64,000 nt of DNA from Thermochaetoides thermophila DSM 1495. Lineage: Eukaryota; Ascomycota; Sordariomycetes; Sordariales; Chaetomiaceae. The notes under the pieces are model-generated. The model saw only the letters and a program-made list of their open reading frames with translations. It had not been told where the DNA came from and did no database searches. This document shows, in pieces, positions 36,099 through 47,693 of the stretch. Position 1 is the stretch's first letter; each line of letters opens with the position of its first letter. A program made the position numbers and the translations under genes. The stretch lies in assembly GCF_000221225.1 (NCBI RefSeq), contig NW_006383032.1:6493213-6557212 (forward strand). The letters are read 5' to 3'.

Positions 36099-36198
36099 GG
36101 GTGACTCGTCTAGTGGTTAGGACACTTCGTTGTGGTTCTTGCGGCAACGCGGAAACATGACGACCGAAGAAACCCTGGTTCGATTCCAGGGTCACCCA
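36099..36198 (+). tRNA. tRNA-His (anticodon GTG) with 28-nt intron
   Basis: The acceptor pair is GGGTGAC/GTCACCC with discriminator A. The D arm has TAGTGGTTAGGAC. The anticodon stem is CTTCG/CGAAG with loop TTGTGGC, and the T arm is CCTGG TTCGATT CCAGG. An intron at the canonical 37/38 position (36136-36163) must be removed to restore the 7-nt loop, leaving a 72-nt product. The CTTCGTTGTGG...CGAAGAAACCCTGGTTCGA pattern matches eukaryotic tRNA-His. T5 and T7 runs follow as terminators. The D arm resembles that of tRNA-Glu, but the anticodon GTG decides the identity. Confidence 0.92.
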
Positions 36199-37197
36199 CA
36201 GTTTTTGCGTTTTTTTCCCGGATATGTCCCAGTCTCCATCACTTTTTAGGAGACAGCTCAAGTTATATATGGGACTGGATGCATGTTTGGAGTAACGCAG
36301 AACGGGAAACAATAGTAATTTTGCATAGACGATTAGGCGGGATGTTAACGGAATTGATACTTTACATATTTGGATATGGCTTTGCTGGAGAGAGTTGAGC
36401 GTTACAGCTCTCTTAAACTGTCTGCAAATCGAGGCATGTGAAACGGGCTCGAGTGGGACCGAAAGACTGTTGAAGCTCGAAAAAAGTGGGAGGTAGGGAG
36501 CATGGCAGCAATTCAATCGAAATGCTGAATGGGTATAGCCCAGTAGCATAGCATTACCTGAATAATCCACAACCATATACACAATTACTCATACCATTAC
36601 ACCTTGACACACACCACCCCTCTTCACCAAAAGATATGCTCCATCCATACGACGGCGGCGAATGTGCAAAAGGATGTTATCTGTCTCCAGGGCAACTACC
36701 TTAGGAACAAGAATCGAACATAGGTAGGTTTTCCAAAGCAAAGCAAAACGGCACTCACAGCCAGCAAACGTAAAAATGGACAAGAAAGAGGAAGCCCAAG
36801 GACAAGGTCCCGGCAGAGTATCAAATCGAAGGTGGCAAAAAAAGCAGGCAAGCAGGCGAGAAATACCACACATGAAAGACAATTCGAACACATACAACCC
36901 ATCCCATCTCTTTCCTTCATTCCCCGAACGAACCCTAAGTAAGACCCACGAAGAGAACACTTCCGCCCAACGTCGTCCAGACCTCCCTCCCCGAGAACGA
37001 GTAAAGAGTAGTTGCCCGGAAACATCCAACACCCTCCTGCACAAAATAGATATTAAAAGGTAGGTACAGCGCTATGATTTGTCATGTCTCATGTCTCATA
37101 ACTGTAGCATAATTGTACCCCCCATCCAGGCGAGCGAGCATCAAGCTCCTTTATGTTGCTGGAATCGCGAAAGGAGGAATCATGCTGTTAGGAGAGC

Positions 37198-38001
37198 TCA
37201 GAGAAGCGCAGCAACAACAGCAGCAGCGAAGATGGCGAAGCCGCTGGCAGGGCCGACCAGACTGGCCGCACCCTCAGGGATCTCTGTCGACGTGGCCGAC
37301 GGCTCGCTGGGGACGTTGGGCGTGGTGGGCACCACAACGGTGGTGCCGTTCGACGACGGGGGCACGAATGTCACGCTGGGCTTGAAGGTCGAGGTGATGT
37401 CGGCGGTGGCGGTTGCCGTGCTGTTCTTAGCGGTCGGCACGGCGGACGAGCTGCTGGATTTGGTCGTGGTGGTCTCGGGGGCCTGAGTCGAGGTCGACGA
37501 GCTGCTGGTGGTCGTGGTTGCGGGAGGAGGAGTCTGCGACTTCAAACCACCGTCGACCTCGTACTCCTTCGCACAGGTCTCAAGGTCCATGCCCTCCGGG
37601 CAGCACCAGGTCTCGCCGTGAACGTCCTCCGTGCAGTAGTAGCCGGCCTCGCAGGAGTCTGCAAACGTCAGTACATGCCCAAACCCCCCAGATGTCACAT
37701 GTCACGTACCGCCCTTCTTGTTCGGGCAGCAGACCTCGCCAACGGTTGGATTGAAGCAGTGAATGGCATTATCGGTAGACGCGCAGGTCTCGTAGCCAGC
37801 ACCGCAGGCCTCGGCGCAGGTGCTGCCGTCGTTGCACTGGGCGGTCTCGGGGTGATAGCCAGGGGCTTCGGCGCGGCGGGCGATGGCAAACAGATCACGG
37901 GTCGACATCTTCATATTGGAAGGCTTGTAGGGACGGGGCTCGGCGACAGCACCGGCAGCCAGAGAAAGGGCCGCCCACGCAGCGATGTTGCGGATGAGCA
38001 T
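37198..38001 (-). CDS. secreted Cys-rich, probably GPI-anchored surface protein
   Basis: I do not recognise the family by name. Exons 38001-37710 and 37658-37198 (51-nt intron, GTACGT...CAG) give 250 aa. A clear signal peptide (MLIRNIAAWAALSLAAGAVA) is followed by a module with 12 cysteines, including two CC pairs (EVCCP and TWCCP). Next comes a Ser/Thr/Pro-rich stalk likely to be O-glycosylated. The C-terminus (ASLVGPASGFAIFAAAVVAALL) is hydrophobic after a small-residue site, as in GPI-anchor signals. The expected location is the plasma membrane or cell wall. The two Cys halves have similar spacing (C...CxxGYxxC...CCP), which suggests an internal duplication split by the intron. The gene is convergent with TOP2. 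A role in adhesion or surface sensing would be a guess. Confidence 0.8.
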
Positions 38002-39741
38002 TTTGACAGCTTGTCGGGATCTCTAGGAGATTGGTATTTTTTGACTTCTTTAGGTTGGTCGGATGGAGACAATCGATGCTCCGTAAGACTGTAAGGAATG
38101 CGCCGTAAAAATGTTGATTTTAGGTGTAACGAATGACTAGAGCGCGAGCTCTGTTGAAGTGGTGGTGCGAAAGGAACGACGACGAGGAGGTGGTGTGTTG
38201 GTGCGAAAAGGGACGGAACACGCAAGTAGGGCGGGCGGGCGGGCGAAGGAGATGAGAGTGGTTTAAAAGCGGGCAGCAACCTGGCAGCGACGATCTGGGG
38301 GCGGGCGAGCCCTGAGAGCATTAGGCGAACTGGGGGGTTGCACTGTCCACAACCAGGGGATTGGCGGGCAGCAGCTAGTTGTCGCATCTCCTTAATTTTA
38401 GCCCATTGGCGCTGCTCCCTGGTGCCACGGTCTAACTGCGGGCCTTCCCTGCTTTGTTAGCCTGAAACAGCAAGCGTCGACATCGAGACGCACTTCTCTC
38501 TGCCATCACGACCGTTTTCACAGATAAAAAAAAGAAACATATTGCGATTACCATTAAATCTATCCCGCATGTTTCGCTGGTCATTTCGCCCTCGGTAAGC
38601 TGTGTGTTTACTGCTCTCAAAATGCTGCCCTCAGTTCCATTTTCATCAAGCTGCCCCTTGTGGTACCGGCATTAAACAGCCAAGCCAGGGGCTGATTGGA
38701 CGGGACGCGCGGTACCTGCAGCTGCTCCCGATAGCGTCCAAAGAGTCAGGAACACCAATCATGGATCGCTGGCGGCGGCACCTATTGACTTGGCTCCAAA
38801 CACGTGTGTTTCTGTTTTTCATCCGCTCAGACATGCTGCTTGCCTGGACAGGCGATCCGATAGAATGAGAGCTTCTCGATTGTCCAACGGCCGCCAACGC
38901 ACCGTTTTCTTCCATCATGACGACCAAGCAGTTTGCGCTGCGTGTTCCCCTCTGGTTCTCCTCGCGGCGCATACCCGCAAAGCTCACCCTGGGGCTTGCT
39001 CACTACCAAGACTAACGCTATCGCTCTTTCTGATAGGCCCTCTCTTGGCAGCTGCCACCTGCCATCAATGCGTTCGCCGCCGAAATGAGGCCAAGCCGCA
39101 TCCCTAACAACCAGCATTCCTGTGAGAAATCCCGTAGGCAGTGTCGCTGACAGAATGGCTTTTTAGAACAGGTCAGCAGCTCGTTTACCACCGTTTCACT
39201 ACAGACATCTCACGCAACCTCAGCCGCTGAGTTTAATTTACAAGAACGACTAAAATAAATTCAGCTGTGTCAGCGACGCGCGCAAGTGCGAGAGCGCCGC
39301 CCTTGTGCTTTCTGACACCGACGAGGGCGAGTTTGGCGCTCACTTCCGATCCTGGAAAGCCAGAAGTCAAGCCAAGGCCTGGGCCTGGACCCTGACCCTG
39401 GCTACCCACAGCGGTTTGGTTTTCCGCCCCACAAATATCATCTGCCAACCGCCAAAAAACTGCGACGCCTGCGGGTTCTGGAGTTCGGGAACTCCGCCGG
39501 AGTGATCACCGTGGACTTTGTCGGTGAGAAAAGGTATCTGTTTGCTGGCAATCGACAGGTTGATTGTGTCTCCAGCGAGATCTGAACATTCCTTCGAGGG
39601 TGACGAGATCTCCGGGAAACAAGCAAGTCTCTGTGTGGATGATGTGGCTTGTTGCGTCTCGCGGTTCAAAAGCGATCAACTCTGACCCACCCCCACATTG
39701 GGCCTTAAGAACTCGCAAAGCGATCTGTCCAATCAGCAAAT

Positions 39742-39832
39742 GCGGATTTAGCTCAGTTGGGAGAGCGTCAGACTGAAGTCAAACTTCGGGAACTCAATCT
39801 GAAGGTCGTGTGTTCGATCCACACAAGCCGCA
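39742..39832 (+). tRNA. tRNA-Phe (anticodon GAA) with 18-nt intron, copy 1
   Basis: The acceptor arm starts GCGGATT and ends AGCCGC + A. The A box is TTAGCTCAGTTGG. The anticodon stem is TCAGA/TCTGA with loop CTGAAGA once the intron is removed (39779-39796, at position 37/38). The T arm is GTGTG TTCGATC CACAC. The mature product is 73 nt. T-runs after 39833 serve as terminator. The gene is in inverted orientation to a second copy at 47603-47693, whose mature sequence is identical. Confidence 0.97.
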
Positions 39833-39839
39833 TTTCTTT

Positions 39840-42330
39840 TGCAATTTTTCTCAGGTTATGTTTTGTCGTCCGACCGAAAATGGCGTTTCAGTGCGCCTTG
39901 GTGTATGTTTCATTTCTCTTATTTCTATTTTAGTCAGTTTGATAACCCAAGGCGACTGAGGAAAATGATTTTGTGAAGTGAGTTGTATGGTTCGGGTTGA
40001 AGTCAGTTGAAAGACCTAACCGCTTGACACTGTATATTCTTGAATTTCAAACATAGGTACCATTGAACATCGAAAAGGTCTAGTACTTGTTCTACCCCTT
40101 ATTTTGCTTTTGGACGGCAACCAATTCGATGTCTTTACCTTGCCTTTCTAAGACCCTCAGCTGTTGCCAGTCTAACAAGCGACAGATGACTTTCGGCATG
40201 GTCTCTAGAAATTAACTATGCCTTACCGGAAGACATCCACAGTGTTCATGTAAGCTAGTTAATGTATCTTCGAGTACTTCCTTTCGATGCACATGCCCAA
40301 GGCTTAACAATCGTACAGTTGCCCACCTTGTGTTGATCTCTGGTATATAATCTCCAAAGTCCATGAATGTCACCAAGGTTGGCATGTCTATGATTACTGA
40401 AGAATCAATTTGGGCCAGCTCGAGATATCAATCTGGAACAAACTCTGTATATTTGGACTTTGACAAATAGCCTTGAACACGAGAACGGGTCACGAGTACC
40501 TAGGGCGTTCTCTCAGGTCTTCCATTCTTCGATCAATTGTTATCATATAGTTAAGTCAGGCCTGAAAACAGTGCTCAGACAGTGGCGCTGGCCTCGGATG
40601 ATGACAGCTCTGCAGTCGCAATTATTCGCTCCATCACGTGGCTTGCACCGTCTAATCTACTTCCATAGCTTGATTCTGACCTTTGACTGTCATTTGTTCT
40701 TCGGTAAGCTATTTTTCATGAAGTTTGTGGTTCCAAAGGCCTCTGGAGGGGTGTCTCTGCCCCTGTGGAAGCCAACAGGGCTCGCTGAAACTCGTATCTC
40801 GCCAAGGTAAACGATGAAGGGAGTTAGGTCCTGCAGTCTCTGCTTCAAGCTGTTGCCCCAGGGAACCAACAGAATGACAAGTGACAAGTGAACTATCTAT
40901 AAGGGGTGTACTCATCTAGGGCTGCAACACTTGGCCGAACGCCTACATGGTGGAAAATTGTCGATTGTACGTTCTATTAAATTAGATTTGGGCCTTGACA
41001 TCCATCAGAAACTGTTGGTCTCGACACTCCGCAGATGCCATCCTCACTTTATGCTGTCGTTGACCCTAGCTCCGTCTGCAGTGCTTCTCTTGTAATAGCG
41101 GAATATTTAGTGTCGAGAAGACACACTATAGAACATGAGTCAGAACGCCAGTTGTATCATCATCAACATCAATGACTCATGGGCCAACTTCGTGGTGTTG
41201 CCGGGAACTCTCACGTGCAATAATCCCGAGAGATCGAAGTTTTTGTTTCGATGCTATACATGCTTTGGATGTTATTGCCAGTTATAAAAGGAAATCTACT
41301 TGATATCCCAGAGTCAGTAGTCAACTTCACCAAACACTTCATGGGGTTTCGGCTTGGGCCAATGCACTAAAAACCATGTGACAACTTCTATTAAACCACC
41401 GTCGCATAGAGATAACGTTTACAGAGATGTTGTGGAGCTATAATAAAATTCTGTCCCAATGGCTGGTCGCAAGTAGAACAAATATGAGATATGTTATGAG
41501 CACGTAGTCATTTCAGTGAAGGGTGCCTCATCATAGAAGAAAGCTGAGAATCCGAGAGCAGAGGGGTTCCCGTTTGCTTTCTATGGAGCAGATGAGCAGC
41601 ATCTACATTTGAGACACCTATTTTGATCTATTCTGGCCAACTACCATCCACAATGTTTTGTCTCGAACATGGGACATACAAGGCGTTATTTGACCTTATC
41701 ATTCGGCTTCTCGGAGAAACGCTACGATCAGGTGCACAACAAGCGTAAAGACATAAAACGATAGCACCGAAGGAAGTGAGTCTATGTTCCTGCCACTCCC
41801 TTATCTCTCTCATCTCAAGAATGCATAGTGACCTTACCCTTTCCCATCGAGCAGTTGGCTAGCCATTCTTCACGATACTCTCTCAACGACAACTCTTGCG
41901 GTATTTGGTAGCACTCGGCATCTTTCCACAACTTTGGGATTGCAGGGCTCTCTGGGGAGTCGCATGTTGAACGGACTGGTTACTAATGATCCTCATTAGC
42001 TCCAAATATTACCACTTAAGACTTCTCCCCTTCCTAGACTTAGTCGGACCGGTACATGTTGAACCAGGAACAATGGTCCAAGTTAGACACTCACAACCCT
42101 AAAGTGCCAAGGTCTACTCTACCCGCATTGCGGTCAAACACTTGACTGAACTTCATCGATAAAGTAACTTCAGGTTAGAGGAAAGACAAAAAACGAGCAG
42201 CGCCAACTTCAGATATCTTCCCTCAAACCGAACTGCCACTGTTTTCTCCCGAATATTCTCTGCCCGCTTTAGCGGCCCGATTACAGACACCGATACAGCC
42301 GCACCCGGTCTCATTCGGGCAACTTCATAG
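39840..42330. other. AT-richer tract without genes
   Basis: By eye this stretch is about 40% G+C, against 50-55% for neighbouring intergenic DNA, and it lacks long open frames. This is compatible with an old RIP-mutated transposon or relic DNA beside a tRNA gene. No terminal repeats, transposase or reverse-transcriptase motifs are visible, so this remains inference. Confidence 0.35.
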
Positions 42331-45300
42331 GCCCTTATCAGCCGTTAATTGCCACTCAGGAGTCAGAGGCTCAACTCTATCTCGTCCCCAACATCCCATA
42401 CCCTGCAGCTGTCAACGGCTCAGGAACAAGAAACACCGTCACAATCATCATCCCGCAATGGCACCTCGATTGGGGCCGTACTACAACATCACAACCTTGA
42501 TTGGAACGTGCATGCATTAAGGTGGGTAGCTCAGCATCGGACATTCAACGAGATTGTGCACGTACACAACATCCTCAACCAAGATAATCCCTCATCTGGC
42601 TGGGCACATGCTGTACTCTATTATCTCAGCCAGAGACTGCACACAAAGGATCGAGAGAGATCAAGGACGGAAGAGGGACATGGAAGGGAAGAAGGGACGG
42701 CAGAGCAACCCATCCATCCATACCACACCATCTATCTTCGACCTCTCTTTCTGCACAGACATTGAGAAGGTTCAAACACCAACAGTCACCAAATTAACTC
42801 CGGAGACACCATCACCTTCACCGAACACCACCCTTTCACCAAGCAGGAAGGTTGGCCCCCTTCCAGCTTCCCCGCCCGCTCCTTTACAGGCACCCGTCCC
42901 GCCCCGCAGCATCACCCGATCCGATCAGATCAGATCGGCCACAGCCGGAACCCGCGACACCAATCGCGACACTGTACCTTGACACAGTAGCCAAACAGAA
43001 AACAGGCCCCTCCCTCGCGGGCAGTTCCTGTGTAAGTCAAGGGGACCGAGCCCAAATCACACCATAGCAATACCCCAGCAGAGCTGAACCAGCGGAGCCA
43101 AGATATGGAATGTCGATTGGAAGCTGTGGGCCAGAAGGACTGATACGAAGTTGCATGCACCGTAGGGAGTGAGTACAAAATAAATACATACACAGCACCA
43201 ACAAAGGAAACTTTTGCCTACGTCCCCCAGCGCCACCTCCACACTCCCAGCCCTGCACTACTGCAAAGTGGCGCGACGCAGATGCAACCAAAGCGTCAAA
43301 CGTTCAAAACAAACGTCAAGCTGGCGGCTCGCAAGCGAAGCTCACTTTTGCTTTCCATGCGTTAGTTCAGCATAGCGTATATTGTATGTACATTCGGGGC
43401 TGCCGCAGCGCCGCAGCACAGCGTTCCCTATCCGACCTTTATCCAAGTTTCCACTCCTGTCGGCCTTTCCCCGCGATAACGGTTATGGTCCAGCAAGACA
43501 ATGGGTACACTACAGAGGAGTCTAGGCGCCCCGCGACGCAAGACTCCGCGCAATGAGCCGATTCATGGCCTGACGCGGCCCCGGCGCTGGATTGCGCAAG
43601 ACGTGGGCATGGCGGGGCGTGGGGTGTCCAGATGGGTCGTTGACGAAGGACTGTCTAGAAGTCATAGGAGTTCTGTTTGGGGTGTGAAGGTAGCCTTTTG
43701 CTGACAACTCGTCAGGTAGGCAGGTAGAGTGGAGGCTTATTAGGGAAGATCTAAAGTTTGCATACGTAAAAGTAGAGATAAAGCTATCATACCGCGGCTT
43801 TTTATGCATGCAATATACAGATAATATCGAGAAATTTAACGATGGGACAAGTATTTTTTTTTTCGGTCCTGGATGGGTGCTCGGCGACCAGGGGTTAACT
43901 TACAGTTGCCCCTGAATCGAAGACTCACCCTCTCCATGTATTCGACCTGGACCTTTGTTACGCGTTGTTCTTGTACAACTTTCAAGTTCCATCCAGGGTA
44001 TAACCAAGAATAAACGAATATTGCGAGTTAGATCAGCTCAAGACCCGACAGAGCCCCAGTTCTAGAAGCCCTTGGCCCCAGTGGCGCAAGCTGAATTCGT
44101 GCAAACGCTGTAGCATCAGCTACGACGCTACCCTGCGCCTGTAAGACCACGCTGGCAGAAGCGAGCTTCACCTTCGCACATGGACCTGAGGAAATACCGA
44201 TCCGATTCGACTTTGTACACGGCAGATAGAGTAAGAATGTGGAGTTGAACATGTCACAGATGCGGGCATCTCCCACTTTTTGCTCCTCTTCTAAGTGTCT
44301 GAGCTATCACGAAAAAGCAGATTATGAATTGCCAGCTCATCAAGCAGAAGCAAACATCACATCTTCGCGAGCTGCATACATATGCATGTAAGCCTCTTTT
44401 GCAGGTTGTGTATGTATTGCATAATATGAGCGGAAGGGAATCGGGGCGTTCGCTATTCTGACTGAAAACACCTCGGACGTTTTGGAGGGTCCAAGAAAAA
44501 ATTGGGACGAACCGTGATCTGGACGGGCAGCGAACGAAATACCAGACCGGGCAATTGTTGTGTCGATGCATTCGATGAGACCAATCCCGTCGAGAACAGG
44601 CGTCAAATCCAAATCCTTGAATGCATGGTATTGGTTCCTCGACGTCTTGGCTCACGGTAGACGCGGACACGGACACGGGAAAGGGCCTCAATGATGGCGA
44701 GAGGCGCGCAGAAAAAGCCCAGACATCCATCCATCAACCAACCACAAAAGAAGAGACATGGTATTGTCGACATCTTGTCATTGTCTTGGTAGTGTAGTTT
44801 ATTATCAAATCGATGATGTTTCCCAGACAGGCTGAATCGGCTCTACTCTTCACCGGCTGCAGGCCTACTACCCTGCCAAAGTTCGCTCTGAGTGTCTTTC
44901 CGGGATCGCGGCCGCTGCCCTTAATATACCAAGCCTTGCGGTTGATTGCCATTGCATCCGCTCCGCGGCAGGATGGGCGGGAACTAGTTAAGCGTATCCG
45001 TATGTCATAGACGAGCAAATCGGCAAGGCTGGTTAGGGTTCCAGATTCCAGACAAAACCGCCTTTTTAGGCGACGATCCCTGGATAGAAAATGGCACCTT
45101 CCACAACCTCCATCACTTCTGCTGTGCTACACACCTGTCCATGTCGAACTTTGGTTTTGTCATTTATCATAGATGAAGATTCTTTTTCATTGGGAAAAGC
45201 TCCATAACTCCCCGAAGGACAAGAGATAACGCTCGAGTTGCGAGATCGACCGGAGGATTTGACTCCTGGAGAAAGAATTTCTCGATGGGGATAGTAATTC

Positions 45301-45603
45301 GGGGGAATGCAATGCCACGGGACGAGGACCCGGCCAAGCTAAACAAGCTCCATGCGGTCAGCCGTTTGCTGGCTGTTGGACGCAGTGACGAACCATTTTA
45401 CCCCGCCGCCATCCGGCAACGGCATGTTTGCCCTTACGGGGAGTGGGCCGACTGACACCGCTTGTCCCGGAGCTTTGAGACTCGTCTCTTGGCAGGTGTT
45501 CTCGAACGGCTGAAGGAAGGGTGGCTCAATGAGACAGCGGACGACGATACCTACACTATCCCATGCCAACAAGGTTGTGAGCGAATCCGGGGAAAGTGAA
45601 AAC

Positions 45604-47201
45604 TCAACCGCTGTTCTCGTTAGGGGTCATAGGGCGGGAGTGTTTTTTTTTTTTTTGGCCAGCATTACTGCCCGACTTGATGTTGTCGTCGGGATCTTCT
45701 TCCTGTTCCTCGCCTTCATCAGCCCCGTCGATCTCATACACTTCGCTCTCAGGTTCCCTTGTAAGCAGGAGGTCTTCGCTCCCCTGCCATTGAGACGGCA
45801 TGGGTGGCAACTCGTCGTCATCACCCCAGCCGTAGTCCTCGTCCTCGCTGTCGGCAATCTCTAAGTCGGTATCTCCCAGCTTCCTTTTTTGGGCCTGGAC
45901 TGAAGAGAGAGCCTCAGTTTGTTGTGTAGTGTCATACTCTACTGTAACCAAGCCAGTCTAACTCTATGTTAGTAATCCGATCACTCAAGAACTATTTACA
46001 TTGTCCTTACCTCTTCGATCCTGAATGCGCAAACACTATCAATCCATGAGGACTGGACCTTTCCATTGAGCTTCTGGACTCCAACAAAGCGTAGTCCAAG
46101 CGGCTCAACACCCTGTTGAGCCCAATTACGGAACAGCACCAGCCTCGTCGACATTCCTTGTTCCCATACCGTTGCCGTGATGGCCGGAACCAGGGTCGCA
46201 CCGCGTTCCGCCTGCATCTTTGTGGCACACTGGGTGAGAACCACAATAGCGACGTCACGAGTTGCGGCCAGCTTCTGGAGACTGCCCACAATGTATTGGA
46301 GCGCCTGGAGCCGGCGGGCTCCCATGGGAGGACCTTTGAAGTCGGTTTAGCCGCTTCTGTGACGGGGTGATAATGACGAAAGAAACATGCTCGAAGACAT
46401 ACTTTTGTTGCCTTTTACGTCCCCTGAGGGGCGAGATTCGGGCACTTTCGGAAAGGCATGGTTAATCAAGGCGGAGAGGGTGTCGACAACTATTAGAGCC
46501 GTGCCCTGTGGGATGCAAGATGCGGTGGGCCGGCATAATAGGGCAATCAGGTGAGGAAGACTGGGGCATGTGTAATGGGTGAAGTCGTCGAAGACACTAA
46601 AGTCTCCTTCGTCTTCACCTTTGCCGGCGTCTTTGCCCTGGACAGCCGACCGCAAACGATGGATGGGAAGTGGATGAAAGGCATCTGGATACAACACAAA
46701 GAGTAAGACTACCACGGCTTGACGGCTATTGGCCGGGCGAGAGGGTGAACGGACCTACCCACACCACTCCGCGTCCATCTTTGAGGCAGGTGGCGGCAAG
46801 CTGAATGCTGGAGCCGTCAACATCTCATAATTTGACTGTCGACGAGTAGGATGAAGACCATACCCGAATGCAGTCTTTCCAGATCCCGAAGGACCCCAAA
46901 TCTCCGTCACATGTCCTTTGTGGACCCCACCAGCGACAGAACCGTCTAGACCGGCTGCCAGAGCGGCATTCAAGGACTCGATGCCGGTCGAAATGAAATT
47001 GCTTCCTTTCCTACCCTCTAAGTCCTGCAGGGCCTGGGCCGCCGAGACAGTGGGCAGGCGGTCTTGGATATGTCAGTCTGGACCAGTCAACGAAGCAAAC
47101 ACAGCAGAAGGCAAACACTCCTGCTCAGGCGAACACATACGGGTTGAGGGCAGGTCGAAGCTGGCGTTGTCGTAGCCGTGAATGTCATGATAGTCCACCA
47201 T
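45604..47201 (-). CDS. RAD51-paralog recombination ATPase (Rad55-like)
   Basis: This is a RecA/RAD51-fold protein likely to assist Rad51 filament assembly in homologous recombination. Six exons: 47201-47141, 47062-46864, 46807-46755, 46684-46403, 46333-46011 and 45957-45604, giving 423 aa in one frame. Introns are 50-80 nt with donors GTATGT, GTATGG, GTCCGT, GTATGT and GTAAGG. The third donor was chosen because it restores GVVWVDAFHPLPIHRL. The linker region SAAQALQDLEGRKGSNFISTGIESLNAAL leads to the Walker A GPSGSGKT (about residues 77-84). Walker B is GTALIVVDTLSAL (about 165-175), followed by VAIVVLTQCATKM and ATVWEQGMSTRLVLFRNW. The last 100 residues are an acidic tail (SEDEDYGWGDDDELPPMP, EEQEEDPDD) ending after KKKKHSRPM. 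The family is firm; Rad55 rather than Rad57, XRCC2 or RAD51D identity is unproven. It is divergent from creA. Confidence 0.87.
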
Positions 47202-47602
47202 ATTCTACCGATTTATCTGTATTTCCATCACGTCTAGACTTGAGGTCCGAAATCAACGTCGGATTTCAACAGCCGAGCTTTAAGGCTGGCTCTTCACGGG
47301 ACGTGAACGCTGGTTGTTGTTGTTGTTCTGGACATGGGTGGTCGGTGAGCTTCTTGTCGGCTGGCTTGGCAAAAGTTCGCGGCTCGCCAAAGAGCGACGA
47401 GATCAAGGGCTGGCTGACATAAGCAGTCTCCCGGTTTTCACCGACGTTTGCAGTTCCTTTTTCCAACGGGAATTCCCAATTGATGAATCGATTTCTTCCA
47501 GGCAACAATGAGACCTGGACCAGAAAACTTGACGCAATCTTAGTGCCCTCTTCACACCGCCAAAAAGTCAAGACTCTCCCAAAGAGAAAACGGAAAAAGT
47601 AA

Positions 47603-47693
47603 TGCGGCTTGTGTGGATCGAACACACGACCTTCAGATTGAGTTCCTGAAGTTTAACTTCAGTCTGACGCTCTCCCAACTGAGCTAAATCCGC
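47603..47693 (-). tRNA. tRNA-Phe (anticodon GAA) with 18-nt intron, copy 2
   Basis: It has the same 91-nt structure as the copy at 39742-39832, in the opposite orientation. The mature part is identical base for base. The intron (47639-47656) differs at two positions, one C-to-T and one G-to-A relative to copy 1. A T5 run shortly downstream (CATTACTTTTTCC on the tRNA strand) is the terminator. Confidence 0.97.

Larger units (their letters stand above)
34101..37197. other. intergenic region with two tRNA genes
   Basis: This lies between the 3' ends of TOP2 and the GPI-type protein gene, which are convergent. Apart from tRNA-Val and tRNA-His, it contains a telobox-like CTAACCCTAACCC (35166-35178) and no coding sequence that I can support. 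A C11-type run interrupted by one T is near 34830. Confidence 0.6.
38002..45603. other. 7.6-kb gene-poor region with one tRNA
   Basis: This holds the promoter of the surface-protein gene (first few hundred bases, GGCGGGCG repeats at 38228-38246), a tRNA-Phe, an AT-richer tract, and DNA downstream of the RAD51-paralog gene. The open frames are all short; the longest, about 158 codons on the minus strand near 44254-44730, has no domain. Confidence 0.55.

Noticed and set aside
45645..45660. T-run (poly-T) near the 3' end of the RAD51-paralog frame as a Pol III terminator or retroelement tail
   Set aside because: On the gene strand it is the AAA/AAG run encoding the KKKK near the C-terminus; no tRNA or element precedes it.
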